This document shows positions 23,036 to 31,656 of a stretch of DNA of 64,000 nt, piece after piece. The stretch is from the NCBI GenBank assembly GCA_013299105.1, contig JAAFJY010000013.1, positions 62,001-126,000 of the forward strand. Direction: 5' to 3'. The first letter of the stretch is position 1. The number at the start of each line of letters is the position of its first letter. A model generated the notes under the pieces. It saw only the letters and a program-made list of their open reading frames with translations. It was not told the origin of the DNA and ran no database searches. This stretch comes from Chitinophagales bacterium (GTDB lineage: Bacteria; Bacteroidota; Bacteroidia; Chitinophagales; Saprospiraceae). Position numbers and translations under genes: made by a program.

Positions 23036-24229
23036 TCAACCTCGCCGCTTCGCCTTCTCCCAGAGTACCGTATCCCGCCCTCGCAAGAGCCTGAACAGCC
23101 CGCGATAAACCGCCAAGTTCATCGTACAAAAATAATAAGGTACAAACAACACTTTGAACGACAAATTGCGCTGCTGGAGTAAGTAGCCGAAAGCAGCCAG
23201 GGTATAAAAAAGTACCTGGCCCATACATATATATAGGTACCTGCCACCATTTTTTTGGGCCAAAACCACATTAAGCACCAAAATCAGCGGCAAAAGCCAA
23301 GGTGCCACGCCCAAGCGCAAGACCTTGTGCGAAAAAAACTGCCAACTCAGCCAGCCATGTCGCCAGGGCAGAAGCAGAGACTTCAAGCGCCAAATGCACT
23401 GCAAGCCCCCGGCGGCGATCCTCACTTTGCGCTTCATTTCCTCGGTCACCGAAGCCGAGGCTTGCTCCATTGCATAGGCGTCGGGCAGGTAAGCAATTTT
23501 GTAGCCTTGGGCGGCAATGCGCAAACTGAGGTAAAAATCTTCGGTCAAAATATCAGCAGGAATGCGTTGAAACAAAGCCCTGCGGATGGCAAACAACTCG
23601 CCCGCAGCGCCTACGCAGCTGTACAACTGTGCGTCGAGGTTTTTGAGCCAGCTTTCGTAGCGCCAGTACAGGCCCTCGCCTGCGGCACTGGCTTGTTCTT
23701 TTTGGTTTTGCAAAATGCGCTTTTCACCAGCGGCTACCCCCACTTTGGGGTTTTGGAAAGATCGGGCCAGGATCAGCAGGGCCTCACGGTTGAGCAGGGT
23801 GTTGGCATCGCTGAATACCACGATTTCGCTGTCCACCAGCGGCATGATGCGCTCAATGGCTGCGGTTTTGCCTTTTCGCTCGGGCTGGTGCTCGATTTGC
23901 ACTTGGAAAGGCAGGTTTTGGCACAGCTCGGCCAGTAATTCAGGTGTGCCATCGTTGGAACCGTCAGTTACGAAGCAAATCTTGAGCAAATTGGAAGGGT
24001 AGTCGAGTTGCTGGCAATTGGCCACTTTTTCGGCCATGCAATCGGCCTCGTTGTAGGCGGCGATGAGTAAACCCAGGGTGGGGAGCACTTGTTGGGGTGG
24101 GGGAGGGGCATCATTCTTTTTACCAAAAAACGATTTTACCCTCACCAAAACCCACAACAAGAGCCCATACCCCAAGTACGTATAAACCAGGGTAAGTAAT
24201 GCAGTCCAAAACAGGATTTCCAAGCCCAC
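23036..24229 (-). CDS. Glycosyltransferase family 2 protein, membrane-anchored
   Basis: The 397-residue protein has an N-terminal membrane segment (residues 4-30), a GT-A domain with LLIAAYNEADC, VTDGSNDGT and the DxD-like VVFSDANT, followed by TEDFYLSLRIAAQG and a QxxRW-like RIAAGGLQCIWRLK. Three more hydrophobic segments fill the C-terminus. This is the processive or polyprenol-type GT2 layout; donor and acceptor are unknown. Translation most likely starts at GTG (24229-24227) because an in-frame stop lies two codons before it and the first membrane segment would otherwise be lost. It begins only 3 bp after the pgk stop codon, so it is probably co-transcribed with pgk. Confidence 0.88.
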   Translation of the reverse strand: MGLEILFWTALLTLVYTYLGYGLLLWVLVRVKSFFGKKNDAPPPPQQVLPTLGLLIAAYNEADCMAEKVANCQQLDYPSNLLKICFVTDGSNDGTPELLAELCQNLPFQVQIEHQPERKGKTAAIERIMPLVDSEIVVFSDANTLLNREALLILARSFQNPKVGVAAGEKRILQNQKEQASAAGEGLYWRYESWLKNLDAQLYSCVGAAGELFAIRRALFQRIPADILTEDFYLSLRIAAQGYKIAYLPDAYAMEQASASVTEEMKRKVRIAAGGLQCIWRLKSLLLPWRHGWLSWQFFSHKVLRLGVAPWLLPLILVLNVVLAQKNGGRYLYICMGQVLFYTLAAFGYLLQQRNLSFKVLFVPYYFCTMNLAVYRGLFRLLRGRDTVLWEKAKRRG

Positions 24230-24232
24230 GGA

Positions 24233-25438
24233 TTATCCAATGGCTTTTACCCCTGGCAATTCTTTGCCTTCCAGCAGTTCGAGCATGGCCCCACCGCCGG
24301 TGGATACGTAACTCACGTCGTCGGCGAGGCCCATTTGGTTCACGGCAGCTACCGAATCGCCACCACCTACCAGCGAGAATGCACCTTCGGCGGTTGCTTT
24401 GGCTACGGTTTCTGCGATGGTTTTGGTGCCCGCAGCAAAGTTGGGCATTTCAAAAACGCCCATCGGACCATTCCAAAGCAGGGTTTTGGACTCCAAAATG
24501 GCTTTGCTGAAGCTCGCACGGGCTTTTTCGCCAATGTCGAGGCCCATCCAGCCTGCGTCGATGGCGTTGCTGGCTTGTACTTTGATGTTGGCCTCGTTGC
24601 TGAAGTTGTCGGCTACTACCGAATCTTCGGGTAAGAGCAGGGCTACGCCTTTGGCTTTGGCTTTTTCCACCAATTCCTTGGCCAGGGGCAGGCGGTCTTC
24701 TTCGCAGAGCGATTTGCCGATTTCGCCGCCCATCGCTTTGAAGAAAGTGTAAGCCATGCCGCCGCCGATGATCAGGTTGTCTACGGAGTCGAGCATGCGA
24801 TCCAGCAGCAGGATTTTGTCAGATACCTTGGCTCCGCCGATGATGGCCGTGAGCGGGCGCTCAGGGTTGTTGAGTACGCGGTTGGCGTTGTCGAGTTCGG
24901 CTTGCATCAGGTAGCCGAAGCCTTTCTTATCTGCCGCAAAAAACTGGGCAACGGTGGTGGTCGAAGCGTGGGCGCGGTGGGCCGAACCAAATGCGTCGTT
25001 GAGGTACATGTCGCCGTAGCTGGCCAGTTCTTTGGCCAGTTCCACGTCGCCTTTGCCTTCTCCTTTCAAAAAGCGGGTGTTTTGCAGGATCAGGACTTCG
25101 CCGGGCTTGAGGGCAGCGCATTGGGCAGCGGCTTGAGGGCCTACAAACTCTTTACAAAATTGCACGGGCACCCCCAGCAATTCGCTGGTGTGGGCTACCG
25201 TGTGCTGCATGGTGAAGCTTTTCACGTCGATTGAACCATCGGGCAGCGGTTTTTCTTCCGGGCGACCGAGGTGCGACATCAGGATCACCGCACCGCCTTG
25301 GTCGAGCACATGTTTGATGGTTGGAATGGCCGCACGGATGCGGGTATCATCGGTAATGGCGAAAGTCTTTTTGTCGAGTGGCACGTTGAAATCCACGCGG
25401 ATCAGGACCTTTTGGCCAGCAAAGTTTAGGTTTTTCAT
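24233..25438 (-). CDS. pgk: Phosphoglycerate kinase
   Basis: The 401-residue enzyme has all family marks: VLIRVDFNVPLD at residues 10-21, SHLGRP near residue 55, and the C-terminal nucleotide-binding part (NGPMGVFE, SLVGGGDSVAAV, YVSTGGGAMLELLEG). It catalyses the ATP-forming step from 1,3-bisphosphoglycerate in glycolysis. gap lies upstream on the same strand but is separated by 460 bp with a terminator hairpin and repeats, so the two are likely transcribed separately. The glycosyltransferase gene follows after 3 bp. Confidence 0.98.
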   Translation of the reverse strand: MKNLNFAGQKVLIRVDFNVPLDKKTFAITDDTRIRAAIPTIKHVLDQGGAVILMSHLGRPEEKPLPDGSIDVKSFTMQHTVAHTSELLGVPVQFCKEFVGPQAAAQCAALKPGEVLILQNTRFLKGEGKGDVELAKELASYGDMYLNDAFGSAHRAHASTTTVAQFFAADKKGFGYLMQAELDNANRVLNNPERPLTAIIGGAKVSDKILLLDRMLDSVDNLIIGGGMAYTFFKAMGGEIGKSLCEEDRLPLAKELVEKAKAKGVALLLPEDSVVADNFSNEANIKVQASNAIDAGWMGLDIGEKARASFSKAILESKTLLWNGPMGVFEMPNFAAGTKTIAETVAKATAEGAFSLVGGGDSVAAVNQMGLADDVSYVSTGGGAMLELLEGKELPGVKAIG

Positions 25439-25542
25439 GATTCAGGTTTGGGTTTTAGTGATAAGCCACGGATAAAGTGTACCTTTTTGCAACTGCGTTG
25501 CCTCGCTTTGCGAGGGTGGTCTGCTCCGCAGCCCATTTTGGG

Positions 25543-25600
25543 GGAACACGGATGAAACGGATGATGCGGATTTACACGGATTTCCAGCAGGATGTAGTCC
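25543..25600 (-). repeat. Dispersed repeat containing ATCCGTTTCATCCGTGTTCC, inverted copy
   Basis: GGAACACGGATGAAACGGAT and the following ACACGGATTTCCAGCA are the reverse complement of 25784-25837. The pair flanks the terminator hairpin between gap and pgk. Confidence 0.8.
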
Positions 25601-25666
25601 AACGCTGCTGAAATGGCCTTTTACTTCGAGCTTTTCACCAAGTACATTATAAACATCCTCAAAACT

Positions 25667-25703
25667 CAAAAGCCCAAGATGCGGTTGCTAACTTGGGCTT
25701 TTG
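25667..25703 (-). terminator. Terminator hairpin between gap and pgk
   Basis: A perfect 12-bp stem CAAAAGCCCAAG / CTTGGGCTTTTG with a 13-nt loop gives a T-rich 3' side on either strand. On the minus strand it lies about 200 bp after gap and would end that transcript. Confidence 0.7.
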
Positions 25704-25783
25704 AAAATGCTAGATATAGTTCAGGCAAGCAAGAAAAATAACATCAACGCTTTTGACTTCATATTGAATTAGCATGTTGGAGT

Positions 25784-25837
25784 CAACATCATGCTGGAAA
25801 TCCGTGAAGATCCGTTTTATCCGTTTCATCCGTGTTC
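25784..25837 (+). repeat. Dispersed repeat containing ATCCGTTTCATCCGTGTTCC, direct copy
   Basis: This copy reads GTCAACATCATGCTGGAAAT then ATCCGTTTCATCCGTGTTCC. A third copy lies at 43591-43680. No coding sequence is seen. Confidence 0.8.
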
Positions 25838-25901
25838 CTAATCAGCACCGCACAGCGGGGCGCAGAATGTGCAAAAGCGTTTAAATTATAATCTGCGGCC
25901 C

Positions 25902-26960
<1,059 letters not shown>

Positions 26961-27031
26961 TTATGTGGTGCTAATCTGGTTAATTTGGCAGTGAGCAAAA
27001 AAATCCAAGAAAGCCTTGTTTTTTGCCGGGG

Positions 27032-27039
27032 CAAAGGTA
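27032..27039 (-). promoter_or_regulatory. Candidate -7 promoter box for gap
   Basis: On the minus strand the sequence reads TACCTTTG, a full match to TAnnTTTG. No convincing -33 element is seen. It lies about 140 bp before the gap start codon. Confidence 0.5.
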
Positions 27040-27140
27040 AAAATTATTTGCAAATGACTTTTTTACTTTTTTGTAAAGTCTTTATCCAAGCCTTGCAAAG
27101 CAATTTTTTTTAAAATTCACAAAAAAAGGAACGCCAAAGC

Positions 27141-27172
27141 TTGCAAGATTGTTTGCTATGTGCTTATCTTTG
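27141..27172 (+). promoter_or_regulatory. Promoter of the tRNA-Glu pair
   Basis: TTG at 27141-27143 and a perfect TATCTTTG at 27165-27172 are separated by 21 bp, the spacing expected for a Bacteroidota sigma-ABfr promoter. Transcription should start near 27178, about 55 bp before the first tRNA. Confidence 0.7.
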
Positions 27173-27232
27173 CGAGCCGAAACTAAAAAGGGATTCTCAA
27201 ATGCGAGGAAAACCCAGTTTCGATAGCAAGTT

Positions 27233-27304
27233 GGCCCGTTCGTCTAGGGGTTAGGACATGGGATTTTCATTCCTAAAACACGGGTTCGATTCCCGTACGG
27301 GCTG
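27233..27304 (+). tRNA. tRNA-Glu (anticodon TTC), copy 1
   Basis: The acceptor stem GGCCCGT / ACGGGCT, the anticodon stem TGGGA / TCCTA with loop TTTTCAT (anticodon TTC), and the T arm ACGGG-TTCGATT-CCCGT fold into a complete cloverleaf of 72 nt. CCA is encoded directly after the discriminator G (27305-27307). Confidence 0.95.
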
Positions 27305-27343
27305 CCAACTTATTTCTTCCAAGTTGATTTACAAAATCGATTT

Positions 27344-27415
27344 GGCCCGTTCGTCTAGGGGTTAGGACATGGGATTTTCATTCCTAAAACACGGGTTCGA
27401 TTCCCGTACGGGCTG
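27344..27415 (+). tRNA. tRNA-Glu (anticodon TTC), copy 2
   Basis: The 72-nt body is identical to the first copy. The 3' flank is CAA and not CCA, so the terminal CCA must be added after transcription. The 39-bp spacer suggests a single two-tRNA transcript. Confidence 0.95.
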
Positions 27416-27423
27416 CAAAAAAG

Positions 27424-27464
27424 AGCCATTCTGGTGTGATGCTGGGATGGCTTTTTTGTTTTTT
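27424..27464 (+). terminator. Terminator after the tRNA pair
   Basis: AGCCAT (27424-27429) pairs with ATGGCT (27447-27452), followed by TTTTTTGTTTTTT. It lies 9 bp after the second tRNA and close to the convergent gene end at 27471. Confidence 0.75.
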
Positions 27465-27470
27465 GGAGCG

Positions 27471-28568
27471 CTATTGCTTTGAAAAACAAGGCAACACATC
27501 CTCTCCAAAATACGGCTGCTGATCGACCCAAAACATATACTTCACCTTCAGGAAATCTTTGGCAAATGCATGCAACTGCGGCACGAGGCTCTTGCGTGTT
27601 TTGGCACCCGTTCCTACTTTTTCGTCGTAATCTTTGTCAGCACCAGTCGTAGCGGTATAGTTTCCGTCTTGAACGGCGATCCCAAGCGGCACGGTGTATT
27701 GCCCCTCGTGCATCATGGTGTAAGCATGGTTGAGTTGGCCTTTGCGGGTGGGCATCAGGTCAGGTGCGCCCAGCCCTACTCCGATTTTTTCGCCGTATTG
27801 GTAAATGCTGCGCAAGTAACCTTGGTCTTCGGCGGGCAGCCATTCACCAGGCATAAAGTTGGCGTAGATCATGGTTGTGGATTGGGGAAAGGCTTTTTTC
27901 AAGGCTCGCATATTGGCTTGTAATCCAGCAAAGTAGGCTTTTTCCGAAAAACTAGTGTCCGTTTTTTCGCTTACCCCAATCGAAGTCTCCTGGAGGTTGA
28001 TGCCAGCTATTTTGCCGTCGAAGATATTTCCCAGGGCTTGAAGTAAAAGCGCAAACCGTGCTTGTACCTCAGGATTCCAACGTTTGGCGACCCAACCCTC
28101 GGCTTTGCCTTCATCATTGAATTGTGGGGTAGCGCCGCCTTCATAGTCTTTGATGAGCAAGTATTCGGGCACCGCTTGGAAATTGGGATTGAAGGTGGCA
28201 TCCTGGAGCTGAATGAAAAGTTGTTTGCCATGTTTTTTGAGGTATTCGTAGTCTTTTTTGATCTCAGAGAAGTCATATTGGTCCTTTTTGGGCTCCAAGT
28301 TGCGCCAGGCATACATGATTTGTGCGCCCTGGAATAACCCGTGTTTTAGCAAAGGGTGCTTATGGATCAATTCGCGGTCGCGGGCAAAATAGACGAAATG
28401 CTGGATGTGGTCCTTTGGAATGGGACAAGTAGCATTGAGGTATTGTTGGTAAGCGTTGAGGTATTTTTCAGAACGCTTTTGGGCTTTTGCCTCATTGGTC
28501 AACGCTGTTAATAGGACGAAAAAAATCAAGGCAAATTTGGGCTGCCAGGCGCTGCGATTCAAAATCAT
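27471..28568 (-). CDS. Secreted protein with TIM-barrel glycoside-hydrolase-like sequence, function unknown
   Basis: The 365-residue protein has a signal peptide (residues 1-29, ending NEAKA). The body carries patterns of a (beta/alpha)8 glycosidase-like fold: GAQIMYAWRNLEPKKDQYDF, the LFIQLQDATF strand, a Glu after the strand IAGINLQETSIG and MIYANFMPGEW later. The Glu residues could be catalytic by analogy with GH42-like enzymes, but I cannot place it in a numbered family. It is convergent with the tRNA pair and divergent from the deacetylase gene. Confidence 0.7.
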   Translation of the reverse strand: MILNRSAWQPKFALIFFVLLTALTNEAKAQKRSEKYLNAYQQYLNATCPIPKDHIQHFVYFARDRELIHKHPLLKHGLFQGAQIMYAWRNLEPKKDQYDFSEIKKDYEYLKKHGKQLFIQLQDATFNPNFQAVPEYLLIKDYEGGATPQFNDEGKAEGWVAKRWNPEVQARFALLLQALGNIFDGKIAGINLQETSIGVSEKTDTSFSEKAYFAGLQANMRALKKAFPQSTTMIYANFMPGEWLPAEDQGYLRSIYQYGEKIGVGLGAPDLMPTRKGQLNHAYTMMHEGQYTVPLGIAVQDGNYTATTGADKDYDEKVGTGAKTRKSLVPQLHAFAKDFLKVKYMFWVDQQPYFGEDVLPCFSKQ

Positions 28569-28708
28569 TCATGCACGTTTTGGGTGAAAAAAAGAAAGTG
28601 TTGGTACTTTTGAACGGAATAGGTAGGCTCAAAGGTGCTTCAGGTGCAAAAATCCAGGTATATTGCCTAAATATCGACTTTTATCTAGCGTCAACTTCAA
28701 ACCTAAAA

Positions 28709-29665
28709 ATGAGCATGCAATTTACAAGGGCTTTGATTTTTGTTGGATTACTGGTTTCGGGGTTCGCATTTTATGCTCAGAACGCTGGTTCAAAGCCCGT
28801 ACTTGAAAATGCCAAACCACGCATCTGCTTTACTTTCGATGATGGTTCGATCCAAGACCTCGGAGAATACAAGCTGGAATCCTGGAATCAGATGATCCTG
28901 GATCATTTGAAAAAACACCAACTCAAAGCCATCCTTTTCTCAATGGGCAGAAACAAGCTGAATGAAAAAGGCCACTATGTACTGAAATCCTGGAACAATG
29001 CCGGGCATTTTATCTCCAATCACACGTTTACCCACCCTAGTTTTAATAGCAAAGACATTAGCCTGCAGTGGTTTAAAACGGAGTTGATCAGAAACGATAC
29101 GGTCATCAACAAATATTCCAATTACCTGCGGCTTTTTAGGTTTCCCTACCTAAAAGAAGGCGATACGCCTGAAAAAGTAAATGGATTTAGGTCTTTCTTG
29201 GCCGAAAAGGGCTATAAAAATGGACATGTTACGGTTGATGCTTCCGATTGGTACATCAACGGCAGGCTGGTGAATAAACTACAAGAAAATCCCAAGGCTG
29301 ATGTCTCTGGATACCGGGAATTTTATAAACAACACCTTTTTGAAAGGGCTACTTTCTATGATTCTTTGTCAACTGAAATGACTGGCCGAAAAATCAACCA
29401 TGTATTGCTTTTGCACCACAACCTAGCGGCTGCCTTGTTTTTGGACGACTTGATTCAGCATTTTAAAGACCGTGGTTGGGCGGTAATTGATGCCGACAAG
29501 GCTTACGAAGACCCAATTTTTGAAGCCGTGCCAGCGCATATTCCTGCTGGAGAAAGCCTGATTTGGGCTTTGGCAAAAATGACGGGTAAGTTTGAAAAGG
29601 TATTGCGTTATCCCGCCGAAGACGGTGAATATGAGAGGCCTAAGATGGAGAAATTGGGTTTGTGA
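28709..29665 (+). CDS. Polysaccharide deacetylase family protein (NodB homology), secreted
   Basis: The 318-residue protein has a signal peptide (residues 3-25, ending FAFYAQ). NodB-type motifs are in order: ICFTFDDGSIQ with two Asp residues, FISNHTFTHPSF with the HxxxH metal site, and LRLFRFPYLKEG. Later VLLLHHN corresponds to the final His motif. Such enzymes remove N- or O-acetyl groups from chitin-like, peptidoglycan or other acetylated glycans. The ATG at 28709 begins the signal peptide; ATG at 28715 is an alternative. The 140 bp upstream are shared with the divergent gene. Confidence 0.9.
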   Translation: MSMQFTRALIFVGLLVSGFAFYAQNAGSKPVLENAKPRICFTFDDGSIQDLGEYKLESWNQMILDHLKKHQLKAILFSMGRNKLNEKGHYVLKSWNNAGHFISNHTFTHPSFNSKDISLQWFKTELIRNDTVINKYSNYLRLFRFPYLKEGDTPEKVNGFRSFLAEKGYKNGHVTVDASDWYINGRLVNKLQENPKADVSGYREFYKQHLFERATFYDSLSTEMTGRKINHVLLLHHNLAAALFLDDLIQHFKDRGWAVIDADKAYEDPIFEAVPAHIPAGESLIWALAKMTGKFEKVLRYPAEDGEYERPKMEKLGL

Positions 29666-29685
29666 ATATTTGATGCGCTGATGTC

Positions 29686-30261
29686 TTACCATTCCCTGAC
29701 CCATTTTACCCCAAAGTAATCCCGTACCGTAGGATCTATTACATAGCGCTCCTTGGTTTCTAAGTCAGTGATCACATTGTAATCGTGGTCTTTGAAGGCC
29801 GGGTCTTTGAAAAACTGGTGCAAGTTGATTTTGAAAAAGTATAACTGCCCTACCTTGTGCTCACATTTCACTTTTGTTGTCCAGCCTTTTTTGGCCAAAA
29901 TGTAACTCACGATCGCATGTAGGGATGCGGAATATCCTACACAATTGGTTTGGTTCTTTCCTATCAGGATATTATTCGGGTCCATCGAACATTTGCCCAA
30001 GGTGAACAGGAGATTTTTGCTACAGTAAGAAGCGGCGAAGTGGATGATTTGCACCAGGTCGGCATCCTTGTGGTCAGCGATCCAATGGTCCAATGCTTGC
30101 TGGATGTTGGGATTTTTAATGCTTATGGAATTCCTTTGATCAATTTCCTGGTAAGCGACCATGCTGTGGTACAAGGGGCCTCTAAAGCAAAAAATGGCCA
30201 CAAATAAGACGAAAAAGGCGAAAAATGAGCGTTTGAAAAAGCGGGAAATTTTAGCATTCAT
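29686..30261 (-). CDS. Transglutaminase-like protein with N-terminal membrane anchor
   Basis: The 191-residue protein has one N-terminal hydrophobic segment (residues 10-28, SFFAFFVLFVAIFCF). The rest has the order Cys-His-Asp of the papain/transglutaminase fold: NCVGYSASLHAI, then DHDYNVITD and ERYVIDPTVRDYFG. Whether it is an active protease, transglutaminase or inactive relative is not known. It is the third gene of a tight minus-strand set with the methyltransferase (22 bp upstream) and the kinase-like gene. Confidence 0.7.
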   Translation of the reverse strand: MNAKISRFFKRSFFAFFVLFVAIFCFRGPLYHSMVAYQEIDQRNSISIKNPNIQQALDHWIADHKDADLVQIIHFAASYCSKNLLFTLGKCSMDPNNILIGKNQTNCVGYSASLHAIVSYILAKKGWTTKVKCEHKVGQLYFFKINLHQFFKDPAFKDHDYNVITDLETKERYVIDPTVRDYFGVKWVREW

Positions 30262-30283
30262 GGTCTTTTTTTAATCTAATTAC

Positions 30284-31024
30284 CTAAGCCTTCTTACGCC
30301 CAACCACCCCACTTGCACAACCAAAGAAATAACGCTTTTGCTGCACTTCCAGCCCTTCTCTTTCCAAAAATGCCTTAAAAATGGAGCAATCTTTGAATTT
30401 CTGGCAATAAATTCCCAGCATCTTGTAATCCATTGAATTGCCCATGAACAGTTTTCCTATGATTGGGATCAAATACTTCAAGTAAAACATGAAGGGTATT
30501 TTCAAAAGCAGCAACTTAGGCTCAGCAACCTCTATGAACGAAAACTGGCCATGGGGCTTGAGGATTCTACTGACTTCTTTTGCCAATTGCTCCAGTTGCG
30601 TTGGGGAAAATGTTTTCAGCCCGAATGAAGAAATGATGTAATCGGCAGATTCACTTTCAAGGTCGTTTTGTAGAACATTGGCTTGCTTGGTACCGATCTT
30701 CAAACGTGGATACCAGTGCAGTTTTTGATTAGCACTTTTGATCATCTCCAGCGAAATGTCCACACCAGTGAGGGTATGATCTTGGGTACAGGCTTTGTTG
30801 ATCAAATTCCAGGTTTCTCCCTTGCCCGACATCAAATCGAAACCATTTTGGATCACCTCGTCCCATTTTATCGCTTGAACGCATTGCCGCCGCCATCTCT
30901 CCGTGAAGCCAAAAGAAGAGAGGTAATTTACCCTGCCATAGGTTTTTGACATGCTGTTGAACAGGCCCTCGACAAATTGCTCATTGTAGATGTCCATATG
31001 GGGAGTATTTTTTTGGTTGGTCAT
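30284..31024 (-). CDS. Class I SAM-dependent methyltransferase (UbiE/MenG-like)
   Basis: The 246-residue protein contains the UbiE-like N-terminal helices (FNSMSKTYGRVNYLSSFG), the SAM-binding loop DLMSGKGETWN, GVDISLEMIKSAN and DYIISSFGLKTFS. The known quinone methyltransferases have DxGxGTG; here the loop is altered, and the neighbours are not quinone genes, so the substrate is uncertain. The ATG at 31024 was chosen because it starts 8 bp after the preceding stop codon; the longer frame uses a TTG inside the neighbour. Confidence 0.82.
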   Translation of the reverse strand: MTNQKNTPHMDIYNEQFVEGLFNSMSKTYGRVNYLSSFGFTERWRRQCVQAIKWDEVIQNGFDLMSGKGETWNLINKACTQDHTLTGVDISLEMIKSANQKLHWYPRLKIGTKQANVLQNDLESESADYIISSFGLKTFSPTQLEQLAKEVSRILKPHGQFSFIEVAEPKLLLLKIPFMFYLKYLIPIIGKLFMGNSMDYKMLGIYCQKFKDCSIFKAFLEREGLEVQQKRYFFGCASGVVGRKKA

Positions 31025-31031
31025 TTTCCAC

Positions 31032-31583
31032 CTATCGAGACAGCACAAAGGTTTTGAATAACGCTAATTCAGCCATTTCCTGCTCGACAAAACGCTTAAA
31101 AAGGCGCTCACCAACCTTGGAATGCAAAGCTGAAATCCCCACATCAATCAGCCTGAATCCAGTGGGCGTTAGAAAAATATTGTCGAATCGCTCGCCTGGC
31201 ATGTCAGAAGGGCGGCGCAGGTCCCTGTGAACGAATCCGGCACGATGGAGGGCCGTAAGCTCATCTTCAAAAATATCGAGCCAAAGTTCTCGTTTTTCAA
31301 ATTCGTAAGCCCGGAAATCCATGGGGTAAAGCCTTTCCATGACCAACATTTCGGTATCCTCATTCAAAATGTCAAGCCGCTGAAAACGAACTACCAAGCC
31401 GTTTATACCATTAGCAAAGCGCATTTTCTCGGCCTCTGAGCCAATGTCTGATCGCGTATCGCCAGCGAACAATTTCCCCGCCTCAGCGTCAGACAAAGCA
31501 ATGACGGTGTTGTTGGCTCCAGAGGAAAGTGTACGCGGATAACGTTTTTTCATGTGGGCTGAAATTTTGATAAAGGTAGTCAT
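31032..31583 (-). CDS. Small protein-kinase-like protein
   Basis: This 183-residue protein has the catalytic-loop pattern HRDLRRPSD...FDNIFLTPTGFRLIDVG, matching HRDL, Asn and a DxG of kinase-fold proteins. Upstream ADTR-like segments include AGKLFAGDT, which may hold the ATP-binding Lys, and MLVMERLY as the hinge. A glycine-rich loop is weak (SSGANNTVIAL). It is shorter than standard kinases, so it may be a minimal LPS-kinase-like or antibiotic-kinase-like enzyme. It heads the operon with the methyltransferase and transglutaminase-like genes. Confidence 0.68.
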   Translation of the reverse strand: MTTFIKISAHMKKRYPRTLSSGANNTVIALSDAEAGKLFAGDTRSDIGSEAEKMRFANGINGLVVRFQRLDILNEDTEMLVMERLYPMDFRAYEFEKRELWLDIFEDELTALHRAGFVHRDLRRPSDMPGERFDNIFLTPTGFRLIDVGISALHSKVGERLFKRFVEQEMAELALFKTFVLSR

Positions 31584-31656
31584 TTATTCAAAATGCCCAG
31601 CTTTGTAGTTTCATCCCTTATCTGCCGAAGCTGTGCTGCCTGGCGACCTGATGAGT

